Positions 1 through 9,900 of a stretch of DNA of 64,000 bases are shown piece by piece; positions within the stretch are counted from its first letter, which is position 1, and the number at the start of each line of letters is the position of its first letter. This DNA comes from Pseudomonadota bacterium (GTDB lineage: Bacteria > Pseudomonadota > Gammaproteobacteria > Burkholderiales > Burkholderiaceae_B), in the NCBI GenBank assembly GCA_023439305.1, contig JAEXOO010000037.1, positions 1 through 64,000 of the forward strand, read 5' to 3'. A model generated the notes under the pieces. It made no database searches. It was not told the origin of the DNA and saw only the letters and a program-made list of their open reading frames with translations. A program made the position numbers and the translations under genes.

Positions 1-1181
1 CCACGCTGATGACGCTGGAGCAGGGCAAGCCCCTGGCCGAGGCCAAGGGCGAAATCGCCTATGCAGCTTCGTATTTCGAGTGGTATGCCGAAGAAGGCAA
101 GCGCGCCTACGGCGACGTGATTCCCGCGGCTTCCGGCGCGCAGCGCATCGTGGTGGTCAAGGAGCCGATCGGGGTGTGCGCGGCGATTACGCCGTGGAAT
201 TTCCCCTCGTCCATGATCACCCGCAAGGCCGGCGCCGCCCTGGCGGCCGGCTGCCCCATCGTGGTCAAGCCCGCCAGCCAGACGCCGTACTCGGCTCTGG
301 CATTGGCCGTGCTGGCGCAGGAAGCGGGCGTGCCTGACGGGGTTTTTTCCGTCATTACGGGCAGCGCCGCCGCCATCGGCGGCGAGATGACCAGCAATCC
401 CGATGTGCGCAAGGTCAGCTTCACCGGCTCCACGGAAGTGGGCCGCACCTTGATGGCGCAAAGCGCGGACCAGATCAAGAAAGTGTCGCTGGAGCTGGGC
501 GGCAATGCGCCCTTCATCGTCTTTGACGATGCAGACCTGGATGCGGCCGTGGAAGGCGCCATGGCCAGCAAGTACCGCAATATGGGCCAGACCTGCGTGT
601 GCACCAACCGCTTCTATGTTCATGACTCGGTGTATGACGCGTTTGCGCAAAAATTGGTAGCGGCGGTGGAAAAGCTCAAGGTCGGCAACGGCCTGGAAGC
701 GGGCGTGACCCAGGGGCCGCTGATCGACGAGGCCGCGGTGGCCAAGGTCAGCGAGCACGTGGCCGATGCCGTGCAGCGCGGCGGGCGTATCCTGACCGGG
801 GGCAAACAGCCCGAGCAAGGCGGCCAGTACTACCTGCCGACGGTGGTGGCCGATGCGAACACCGACATGCTGGTGGCCCAGGAAGAAACCTTCGGCCCCA
901 TGGCGCCGCTGTTCCGTTTCAGCAGCGACGAGGACGTCATCGCCCAGGCCAACGACACCATCTTCGGTCTGGCGGCTTACTTTTACAGCCGCGACATCGG
1001 GCGCGTCTGGCGCGTGGCCGAAGCCCTGGAATACGGCATGGTGGGCATCAACACCGGCCTGATCTCCAACGCCGCCGCGCCGTTCGGCGGGGTCAAGCAG
1101 TCGGGCATGGGCCGTGAAGGCTCCTTCTACGGCCTGGACGACTATATGGTCGTGAAGTACCTGTGCATGGGCGGGGTGTAA
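1..1181 (+). CDS. gabD: NAD(P)-dependent succinate-semialdehyde dehydrogenase, 3' part
   Basis: Aldehyde dehydrogenase family enzyme that probably oxidises succinate semialdehyde to succinate in GABA breakdown. The reading frame is open from the first bases of the window, so the gene starts upstream; about 390 codons remain of a family norm near 480. Counting from the ATG at 9, the general-base motif ELGG is at about 162-165 and the catalytic cysteine is Cys196 in GQTCVCTNR, a context typical of the GabD subgroup. The cofactor loop FTGSTEVG lies at about 138-145. The C-terminus (PFGGVKQSGMGREG) is complete. Other semialdehyde dehydrogenases of the same subgroup, such as glutarate semialdehyde, cannot be excluded. 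A hairpin follows directly. Confidence 0.9.
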   Translation, partial: TLMTLEQGKPLAEAKGEIAYAASYFEWYAEEGKRAYGDVIPAASGAQRIVVVKEPIGVCAAITPWNFPSSMITRKAGAALAAGCPIVVKPASQTPYSALALAVLAQEAGVPDGVFSVITGSAAAIGGEMTSNPDVRKVSFTGSTEVGRTLMAQSADQIKKVSLELGGNAPFIVFDDADLDAAVEGAMASKYRNMGQTCVCTNRFYVHDSVYDAFAQKLVAAVEKLKVGNGLEAGVTQGPLIDEAAVAKVSEHVADAVQRGGRILTGGKQPEQGGQYYLPTVVADANTDMLVAQEETFGPMAPLFRFSSDEDVIAQANDTIFGLAAYFYSRDIGRVWRVAEALEYGMVGINTGLISNAAAPFGGVKQSGMGREGSFYGLDDYMVVKYLCMGGV

Positions 1182-1187
1182 TAAGCA

Positions 1188-1221
1188 GGGCTGGAATATG
1201 ACAACTGTCACATTCCAGCCC
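1188..1221 (+). terminator. Hairpin after the gabD-type gene
   Basis: An inverted repeat (GGGCTGGAAT pairing with ATTCCAGCCC, continuing inward past one mismatch) starts seven bases after the gabD stop. It is followed by only a short CTTAAAAA stretch with no clear T-run. It is therefore either a weak terminator or an mRNA 3'-end hairpin. Confidence 0.5.
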
Positions 1222-1548
1222 TTAAAAACGCCTGAAAAAAGCGGTATTTCGGGATTTTAGTTCCCACAATACGGAAAACCGCGACTGCCTTACAGACGCT
1301 CCCAGGACAGGCGCTGATCAATCAGAAAATCTCATTGCGCATCAAGGGCTTGGGCAACATTGCAAGAAACACGAATAACAGCCTAAGCGTTTGATTATCC
1401 TGATATTTTTTCTTGAAAACTTAATATCTTCGTAGCCGGCCTGTCATGCTCGGCCGCCATACTGATCGGGCAGCATGACGACCCACAAGGCCAGCAAAAA
1501 AGGACGCAGGCAGTCCAACTAAAAGTAAAGACCCGAACGGCCTCTTTC

Positions 1549-1605
1549 GCTGAACCAGGCGGCTCTGGGAGCCAGTTCGCTAACGCCTGGTTCAGCATTT
1601 TTTTT
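1549..1605 (+). terminator. Rho-independent terminator with no gene in front of it
   Basis: A perfect 13-bp stem (GCTGAACCAGGCG with CGCCTGGTTCAGC) is followed by A and eight T. No ORF on this strand ends nearby; the nearest upstream stop is at 1181. It may end a small RNA. Its stem core GAACCAGGCG recurs in the hairpin at 2256-2312. Confidence 0.75.
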
Positions 1606-2157
1606 GCTGCCGGCCTGTCGACCACCGACGACTGGTGTGCAAGGCACTGTCTTTGCCCTTGCCACGGCCACCGCTGGCATCCGCTTCACGTCACGCTGTT
1701 CATCCCTGCTTTCTCCCATCACCAGCCCTACAAATATTGTGCATGGTTTCCACTCTTGACCTAGAGGGGGATTTCACGGCGCCGACGTTTCTAACGATCG
1801 CCCCGCTCTTGACCTGCGGCATACAAAAGCACAAATAGTTCCCATCACTTTCCTTCAAAACACTGTGTTTTATCCCTTTAAAAAAGCGTCGTTACTTAAA
1901 ATCTGGATTTTTTTGAAACATTCCTACAGACACACCCAATTAATTACATTGACACATCAATTATCTTAACAAACCACAAAACAAAACAATCTCTCAACAA
2001 AACAAATACCCTTATTAATCAATAATTTATATAAGAAAATTAAGCAAAAAACAAATAGCCTTATTAATCCAAAAATCTTTCATATCTGGATTTTTAAAAA
2101 CACCAATCGGGAAAATTCATTCACATAAATTTAATATTCAAACCCCACAATGACGCC

Positions 2158-2177
2158 ATCGACATCACGCTGTCGAT
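2158..2177. promoter_or_regulatory. Perfect inverted repeat upstream of the DING gene
   Basis: ATCGACA, six bases, TGTCGAT: a perfect 7-bp dyad 165-184 bases before the ATG at 2342. It looks like a dimeric regulator site. It also overlaps a poor match to a Pho box (TCGACAT, four bases, CTGTCGA; about 9 of 14 consensus positions). The regulator is unknown. Confidence 0.3.
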
Positions 2178-2255
2178 AACAGCCAGAAGATGATTTCACC
2201 CGGATTCCTGTTTTCATGTACTGCGCTGTTCTTGTTCTTTAGCAGGTCCCCTTAT

Positions 2256-2312
2256 GAACCAGGCGCCACTCGGGCGCGCAACGACCCACCGGCGCCTGGT
2301 TCTGCTTTTTTT
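2256..2312 (+). terminator. Attenuator-like terminator hairpin in the DING gene leader
   Basis: A 12-bp stem GAACCAGGCGCC/GGCGCCTGGTTC is followed by TGC and seven T, ending 30 bases before the ATG of the DING gene. A small open frame (ATG 2254, stop 2338-2340, 28 codons) runs through the hairpin and ends one base before the ATG at 2342. This layout fits transcription attenuation of the downstream gene. It could instead be an ordinary terminator of an upstream transcript. The stem core matches the terminator at 1549-1605. Confidence 0.55.
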
Positions 2313-2341
2313 CTATCAGTTCCTTCTTATCGAGGTTTGAA

Positions 2342-3574
2342 ATGAAAAAGTTCGCTAAAGCTACATCCATGGGCCTTCTGGCCGCCAGCATCCTGGCTGC
2401 TGCTGGTGCTGCTAATGCTGCCAACGTAGTTGGCGGTGGTGCATCGCTGCCCGACCCTCTTTACCAAGAAATCATTTCCCAATTTCTGAATCTACCAACG
2501 ACTGGTAACACATTCAGCTACGATAGCGTGGGTAGTGGTCGTGGCAAGTCTGGTTTCTTCACAAACGACGCCAGCAAGCTTGTGACCGGAAAAACCGGCT
2601 CAGTACACTTCGCAGGCAGCGATTCGGCCGTATCCTTATTGGAAAAAAATGCCTATACGTTTGCAGAGAACAATCCTTCTGCAACCAATGGTCGTGCAGC
2701 GGGCAAGTGGGGTCCTTTCATTCAGATCCCCGCAGTAGCGACCTCGGTCGTACTCCCATACAAAAAGAATGGCGTCACAGCTCTGGATCTGAGCCGTAAA
2801 GAAGTGTGCCAGATTTTCTCCTATGACCCAGCCGCCCGCGACTGGTCGCAAGTAGGTGGCGGCGCCTATGGCTCAGGCCCAATCGAAGTCGTCTATCGCG
2901 CTGACAACAGCGGCACGACGGAACTCTTCTCTCAGTTTCTGAATGCTGAATGTGTTACCCACGGTATCACATTCAATGTCTCCAACAACTTCAACACTGT
3001 GGTTACCGCAGCCCTCGCCAACAACGGCACCACCTTGGCTACTTTGAAAGGTGTTGTCTGGTTCGACAGTTTGACCGTTCCTGGCCACTCCAGCAGCGAA
3101 GGCGTCAAAGCAACAGTCGCCGCAGGCGACAAACGATTGGGTTACCTGAGCCCCGACTCCGACTATCTCGGCTCGGACAACACCAAAGTATCCAAAATTG
3201 GTGGTGAACTGCCAGATAATTTAGCTATTCAAGCGGTATACACGGCCCTGCCTACTCCCAAGGGAGCAAGTGCAGCAGACCAACTGCAGTGGGTTTCCGC
3301 CTATTCGCTGCCAGTCGCAGGCAAGTACCCCATTTACGGCACCACCAATCTGTTGGTCGGTCAGTGCTACAAAGACCCAGCAGTCCAGACGGCTGTGAAG
3401 AACTTCCTGGCCGACTTCTACAACGGTGTTTATGACGCTCAAGTCATTGCCCACAACTTCATCCCTCTGCCCGAAATCGAGTGGAAGCGTGACATCAAAG
3501 CCAATTTCCTGGCCGTCTCCGGCAGCCTGGCTATTGGTGACGCCAGCGTTTGCAACGGCATCGGCCGCCCTTAA
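2342..3574 (+). CDS. DING-family phosphate-binding / phosphatase-like secreted protein (PstS superfamily)
   Basis: A 410-residue exported protein. It has a Sec signal peptide (MKKF, hydrophobic stretch, cleavage after about AANA at 26). The mature part shows DING-family marks: GGGASLPDPLYQ, VGSGRGKSGFF, HFAGSDS, VVYRADNSGTTELF and the C-terminal SVCNGIGRP, close to the NVCNGKGRP end I recall from Pseudomonas DING proteins. These bind phosphate like PstS, and some (LapA/LapB of the P. aeruginosa Hxc system) act as low-molecular-weight alkaline phosphatases exported by a T2SS. A GAGG ribosome site lies just before the ATG. A leader hairpin precedes it and a PdtA-like adhesin gene follows, the same pairing as in the P. 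aeruginosa hxc region. Whether this copy has phosphatase activity is not known. Confidence 0.88.
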   Translation: MKKFAKATSMGLLAASILAAAGAANAANVVGGGASLPDPLYQEIISQFLNLPTTGNTFSYDSVGSGRGKSGFFTNDASKLVTGKTGSVHFAGSDSAVSLLEKNAYTFAENNPSATNGRAAGKWGPFIQIPAVATSVVLPYKKNGVTALDLSRKEVCQIFSYDPAARDWSQVGGGAYGSGPIEVVYRADNSGTTELFSQFLNAECVTHGITFNVSNNFNTVVTAALANNGTTLATLKGVVWFDSLTVPGHSSSEGVKATVAAGDKRLGYLSPDSDYLGSDNTKVSKIGGELPDNLAIQAVYTALPTPKGASAADQLQWVSAYSLPVAGKYPIYGTTNLLVGQCYKDPAVQTAVKNFLADFYNGVYDAQVIAHNFIPLPEIEWKRDIKANFLAVSGSLAIGDASVCNGIGRP

Positions 3575-3613
3575 GCCCTTGGCTTAACCCTGTTTTGCTA
3601 GTTCGCTAAAACT

Positions 3614-3643
3614 CCGCCGGACAGGTGCAAATCTGTCCGGCGG
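3614..3643 (+). terminator. Strong hairpin between the DING gene and the adhesin
   Basis: A perfect 11-bp stem (CCGCCGGACAG with CTGTCCGGCGG, 8-base loop) lies 40 bases after the DING stop. Only a poor T-rich tail follows (CATTTCATCGTTT). It could be a partial terminator or an mRNA-stabilising hairpin that lowers expression of the giant downstream gene relative to the DING gene. Confidence 0.5.
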
Positions 3644-3694
3644 TCCGCATTTCATCGTTTCAATTCCTACTGATTCCTGCCCTGGCTGACTGCT

Positions 3695-3880
3695 ATGACA
3701 TTGCCCCGCCCTGCCCGCTCCAAGAACCTGGCTTCTAGCTTGTTATCTCCTTCCCGCCTGTCGCAAGCCCTGGCCCTGGCCCTGCTGGGCGTCAGCCTGC
3801 AACCGAACATCACCTACGCCCAGGTCAAAAGCGCCTGGTTCGCCACCAGCGCCGGCCAGGCCAACGTGCAAGTGCGCTAA
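3695..3880 (+). CDS. Signal-peptide fragment of the PdtA-like giant adhesin
   Basis: These 61 codons encode an extended signal peptide (basic MTLPRPARSKN start, hydrophobic LALALLGVSL core, cleavage near TYAQ) and the first mature residues. The stop TAA at 3878-3880 lies in the same frame as the 4127-codon frame that opens at 3902, with only seven codons between. Related giant haemagglutinins, as I recall them, run continuously from a signal peptide through a short AQ-rich linker into the TPS domain. This is therefore the detached N-terminus of the next feature rather than a separate gene. Causes could be a real nonsense mutation, a sequencing error or programmed readthrough. Confidence 0.75.
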   Translation: MTLPRPARSKNLASSLLSPSRLSQALALALLGVSLQPNITYAQVKSAWFATSAGQANVQVR

Positions 3881-3901
3881 CGGGCGCTGCCCCAGCAAGG
3901 C

Positions 3902-6900
3902 ATGGCGGGCCCCAATACCGCCGCTCAACAAATGCAGTCGCGCCAGAAGCTGCAGCATTCTCTGGACAATATCAACCGCACGGCCAACGCCATCGCAGCT
4001 CAACAAGCGGCGCAGAACGCCGCCCGTTTGGCGGCCCTGCAACAAGGCAGCAGCGTGGCCGAAGGTCTGGCGGCGGGCGGCCTGGAAGTGGCCACAGGCG
4101 CGCAGGCCCATTGGCAAGGCGCACAAGCGCCGGTGCATACGCAGGACAATGGCCGCCACACCGTGGCCATTACCCAGACCGAGTCCAAAGCCATTCTGAA
4201 CTGGAACCGCTTTGACGTGGGCCGCAATACCACGGTGCAGTTCCAGCAGAAATCCAGCGATGCGGTGCTGAACCGCGTCGTGGGCGCGCAAGCAGCCCCA
4301 AGCCAGATTCAAGGCGCCATCCAGGGCGATGGCACCGTGATGGTGGTGAACCAGAACGGCGTGGTATTTTCCGGCAGCAGCCAGGTCAATGTGCGCAATC
4401 TAGTGGCGGCGGCCGCGAACATCAGCAACGAACAATTCCTGAAAGGTGGCCTGTACGTCAACGCAGAAGGCTCTCTACCCACCTTTACCGATGCCCTGGC
4501 CAAGGTGGAAGTCCAGGCCGGCGCTCAGATCCAGACCCATAGTCCAAGCCGCTCTACTGACAGCGGCGGCTATGTGCTGCTGATGGGTCAAGAGGCCCAC
4601 AACGCGGGTCAGATCCACACGCCGAAGGGACAAACCGCCCTGGCCGCCGGCGACACCTTTTACATACGCAAGGGCCAAGGCACGAACAGTAACGTCCAAT
4701 CCACCACGCGCGGCAACGAAATCGTCGCACACCGCAAGGCTAACAGCCAGGCCGGCCTGGTCGTCAACAGCGGTTTAATCAGCGCCGCCACCGGCGACAT
4801 CACCCTGACCGGACACGAGGTGCGCCAGGCCGGTGTGCTGGTCAGTACCACGTCCACCAGTCAGCGCGGCACCATACACTTGTCCACCCGCCGCAGCGAT
4901 GCGGACGGTCGCGTCACGCTGGAAGCGGGCAGCACGACCGCCATTCTGGTGGATGCGGAGTCACCCGCCGCCCTAGACAGCCAGCGCACGGCTTTACAAG
5001 ACTCGGTCAACTGGACTAACTCCTGGGCAAGAGGGCATTTCGACAACCTTAGCCAGCAAGCTGATCGGGCCGACTTGTCGCGCATAGAGCTGGTCAGCGG
5101 CAAGACTATCGACTTCCAAGGCAACTCCCTGACCCTGGCCACGGGCGGCGAAATCACTACCCACGCCGAACACCGAACCCTGCTGCGTAGCGGCGCAGAA
5201 TTGGACGTGGCTGGCCAGGTGGGCGTGCGGGTCGCCATGGACAGCAACCAGTTGCTGATCAATGCCCAGGGCAATGAACAGCGCGATGCGCCCATCAACC
5301 GCGACAGCAAGAACCTGAACAATAAAGACATCTGGGTGGACCGCCGCCTGCTGGTCTTTGTGCCCAAAGGCACACAAGGCTACGAATCCGACCGCTGGTA
5401 TACGGCCGGCGGTCTGTTGGAAGTCAGCGGTTACCTGAACACCGCCCCGCACAGCATAGGCGAATGGCTGGCCCAGGGCGGCACCATTACCGCCACCGGC
5501 AAAGACTTTGTGTCCGAAGCGGGATCACGCCTGAACCTGTCCGGCGGCACGCTGGACGTGCAATCCGGCAAAATAAACCTGACTTGGCTGCGCGGCGAAG
5601 ACGGCCGCCTGTACGAAGCCAGCCGCGCTCCCGGCGATTTGCTGTACCAAGGCGTGTACCAAGGCTGGGAAGCCCTGCATCCGCGCTGGGGCGAACAAGC
5701 CACACGTCGCTTCTACAACCCTTTGATCGGTCCGCGCACACGCTTCGAACACGGCTATACCGTAGGCCGAGATGCGGGCAAGCTGGTCCTTTCCACCCAG
5801 AACGCCCTGCTGAGCGGGGACCTGATCGGCGAGGTCTACCAAGGCCCGCGCCAGATCCAGGCCGCGCAAGCGGGTCTGGACGGCTACTTGCAGTCCCAGG
5901 CCGCCGTGGCGCGCCGCGCCGGGCTGATCGCCGGCCGCCTGCCCCACGGCGATCAAAGCATGCTGCCTTTGCTGAAACAAATCCAGATACAAGAAAAAAA
6001 CCAAAGCATCCTGGCCGACCTGGACGAGCAAGTCAGCGAAGACCGCCTGTCCATCCTGACCCTGCCCGGCAACTGGTTGAACAGCAGCCGCCTGGGCAAG
6101 TTGGAATTTTGGGCGCAGCAAGCCATTACCCTGGATCAGGAGCTGGACTTGGGGCCGGGTGCCGAACTGACCCTGTTCGCGCCTTCGATTGACATCAATG
6201 CCAACATCAACGCGCCTTCCGGCACTATTTCCGCTGGCTTTCTGGGCAGCAATCCCGCCGGCAACGACCTGCCCGCAGACATCGAACGCGGCCTGCGCGT
6301 GGCGGATGGCGTCAACATCAACGCCGCCGGCTTGCTGACCGACGCTCGCCAAAATCTCCACCAAACCGACCAACAGGCCTATATCGACGGCGGCCGCATC
6401 ACGCTGGAAACACCGGATTCCATCCGCCTAGGCAAAGATAGCCTGCTGGACGTCAGCGCCGGGGCCTATGTGCGCGACATCGATAAGTGGCAGGGCGGCA
6501 AGGGCGGCTCCATCCGCATCGCCGCCGGCTATCTGAGTCCTGAAGACTCCCAAGCACGGCTGGAACTGCTAGGTCATATCCGTGGCTATGGCTACACGGG
6601 CTCCGGCACGTTGGACATTGATTCGCGAGCGGCCCTGTCCATAGGCAGCGATCTACAGATGGAAAACGGTTGGCTGCAGGCCGGAGAAAGCGCTAATGGC
6701 GACCTGATTCTGCTGGATGACTATGAGGTCAAAGCGGGGGAAGTACTTCCGGTTCCCTATGAAATCGAGCGCACCCATACATTACCGGGCGAATATATAT
6801 CCCATGGAGGAAATGCGGGTCAGGTTCTGGACGGTCAGGTTGTTATACCTCAGCAAGACTGGGTATTAGGGCCGGAAAGCGGAGAAAGATTCCTAATAGT

Positions 6901-9900
6901 AAACAACGTCTATATCAATAGATACAGAGACGATCCTCCCATCACCATCCCCAAGGGTTCTTTAGTTGTCATTCGAACTCTTACCCATTACTACGTCGAG
7001 CCCGAGGTTTTCCCTGATGGCCTGAAATTCCGCACACCGAAAAAAGACTATCTCCCCGCTGGCCAAGCCGCTCCCCAAGGCTTTAGCGTTGCCGCTGGCA
7101 CCACACTAAAAGCAGGCACAGTATTGGCGCGCCAAGCGCAAGTATCACCGTACAGCACCTTGGGCATTCATTACTTCAATACAGGTTTCAGCAACTATGT
7201 ACTGCGGGGGCAAAACGGCCTGTACATTCCGGCGCATACCCAGATTGATGTACAGCGCCCCATTCAACATCTGGACTTCGCAGATCAAACAGCAAGAGCG
7301 CAAATATACTTGCCTAATCTGTATCAGCTTTCTGCTTCCGGCCATGCCATCCAGCAACGCCCGGGCGCCAGCCTGACTTTGCTCAACGGCTCGGCAATCA
7401 ACCCAGACCTGAATCTGGGTATTCCCCGCCAACTAGTCATAGAGTCAGGCGCCAGTATTCACGTTGATCCCGCGCAGCGTATTTCCCTGATCAGTAGTGG
7501 CCAACTGACCATGCACGGACAACTATATGCGCCAGGAGGAACCATCACGCTGATGGGGGCCCGAGGTCAGCATCTAGACGGCCAGCTTTCTAATATTGCT
7601 GATAAGCAAAGCCATCAACGCAGTGTTTGGCTGGGCTCAAACGCCTTGATCGACGTAGAGGGAGCGTCCTGGACAGGCCAGAATGCACAGGGACATACAC
7701 TGGGTCTTGCAGGTCAAGGCGGCACTATCGTGATCGGCGGCCAGTTGATTGAAGAAATCAGCCACGCCCACAGCTCGGACGCCTTCGTCCTGCTGGAGCC
7801 GGGCAGCCGTCTGAAAGCATCCGGCACACAAGTCTCAATCAACCCGGATGGCAAGGGTGAACGGCTGCTGTCCAGCGACGGTGGGGCTATCAAGATCGGT
7901 TCGGCCAATGGCTTGTACTTGCATGGCCAATTTGAAGCTCGTGCCGGTGGCAGCCAATCCTATGGCGGCCGCCTGGAAATTCTGCTGGACGCGCCGAACT
8001 ACGCCGCCAAAGACATTGACGGCAAAGTGCTCAAGCCCAGAGAGCTGCTCATTTTGGAACACCAAAATGGCTATGCTCCTAACTCACCGTTGATATATGG
8101 CCACGGTGCGGTTGGTCTGGATCAGGTAAGTAAAGGCGGGTTCGACGAACTGGTCCTATACAGCGCCGGCTTGGTCGGCTTTACCCAGGACACCCGCCTA
8201 AACGCAAAGCGTGAACTGCACATTTATTCAAGCATCCTTGGGTTAGCCCCAAAATCAACGCCAAATTCCCATATTCAATTAGACGCGCCGTACATCCGCC
8301 TGTCGCGCTCAAGGGGACAAGGTCTTGATTCTCATAAGCGCCCCCAATTTGGCAACGTTTTCTTCGATGCCGAACCACAATTTGGACAGCTGTTAATCAA
8401 CGCCCAACATATCGACATTCAAAACGAAGTAAATCTGGGCGGAATCGCGCGCATCTTCCCTCAAGTAGGGCCTGATATTTCATTGGCCTACCCCGGCTTC
8501 GCCACCGCTTATCTACACGCCAAGGACGGCATACGCTTTATCCACAACGGAACAGACTCCGGTGTAAGCCAGATCAATGCATATGCCAACCTGACCCTGC
8601 AGGCCGCCCGCATATATTCGGACTTTTACGGCGGAACAGGGGGCGCCAGCACTCGAGGAACGCTGACGCTGCTGCGAGAACCTGCCGCTCCGGTTTTGAT
8701 GCCCTATGCACAAGGCGACTTACGCTTTACCGCCCCCACTATTGAACACCACGGCGTACTGTTCGCCCCCGATGGCGCGATTACCTTTAATGCCCAAGGA
8801 CTGGACGAATATGAAGGCAATGCGTTTTTACCAGGAAAATCCCGCATCACATTTGGCCCAGACAGCATCACGTCCACCAGCATGGCGGGCCTGCACCTAC
8901 CCTACGGCGGCACCGTAGACAACCTGAACTACCAGTATCAAGGTAAGACTCCTGATCGCCTTCCCAAAGGAATCAACCTGAATGGCCATATCATCAACGT
9001 TCAGGAAGGTGCTCTTATCGACATCAGTGGCGGCGGTGAATTAGTAGGGGCGGGCTTTATCGCCGGCCGAGGCGGTTCCGTAGATGCGCGCCTATATCCC
9101 CTGACGCAGTTCAACCGCCAGGGAAAAGGCTTTACCCTGCCGTCGCTTGCGGATAACCCAGTCTATGCAATTGTGCCTGGCATACAGCCATCCTATGCCC
9201 CTTACGGCAAAGGCGAAGGTGCGGCTGCACCGGGTCTAGGTCGGCAGATCACGCTGGAACATGGCCTGCCCGGCCTGCCTGCCGGCACCTACACCTTGCT
9301 GCCGTCCAGTTATGCACTATTGCCCGGCGCCTATCGGGTCGAGTTCAATGACAAACCCGGCTTAGCGTCATCGAATCAGCCACTGCACTTGCGCAACGGC
9401 TCCTGGAGCGCACAAGCTCATGTGGGACAAACCCACGCAGGCCTGAACACCGGCCTGAGTCAAAACATCTTTCTGAGCAGTGCGGATACCGTACGCCGCT
9501 ACAGCCAGTACAACGAATCCAGCTATAGCGACTTCATTCGCCAGCAGGCCGTGCGCACTGGCTTTCCGCGTACCGCTCTGCCTGACGACGGACAGCAGAT
9601 CACTATAGATCTGTCTGCCCAATCCCTCTTCCCGCCTAAAAAGGCCATTCCTCGCTTTTTGTCATTTCATGGCACGCTGAATTCCGCCGCGGCTCCTACC
9701 GGCTACAGCGGACAGGCCATCGTCAAAAGCTATCTCGGCGAACTACATGTCATTCCGGCCCATGAAAAGCCGGTGTACAGCGAAAGAAACGCCTTTGTCA
9801 GCGCAGATAGTCTGCACGCGCTTCGAGGTACGCGCATTCTGCTTGGCGATGATATACAAACTCAGCGTGTGCATATTCGTGACGAAGTCCTCATCCAGGC

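Larger units (their letters stand above)
1182..2341. other. Long intergenic region, partly AT-rich
   Basis: No convincing protein gene is present; the short open frames here have neither family resemblance nor ribosome sites. The region holds an orphan rho-independent terminator at 1549-1605, a strongly AT-rich stretch at about 1840-2150, direct repeats (ACAAATA.CCTTATTAATC at 2002-2020 and 2051-2069; ATCTGGATTTTT at 1901-1912 and 2084-2095), an operator-like palindrome at 2158-2177 and an attenuator-like hairpin at 2256-2312. It probably carries the promoter of the DING gene, and possibly a small RNA ending at 1605. Confidence 0.6.

Noticed and set aside
1635..1838. 67-codon frame in the first intergenic region
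   Set aside because: Pro/Leu-rich, no family resemblance, no ribosome site.
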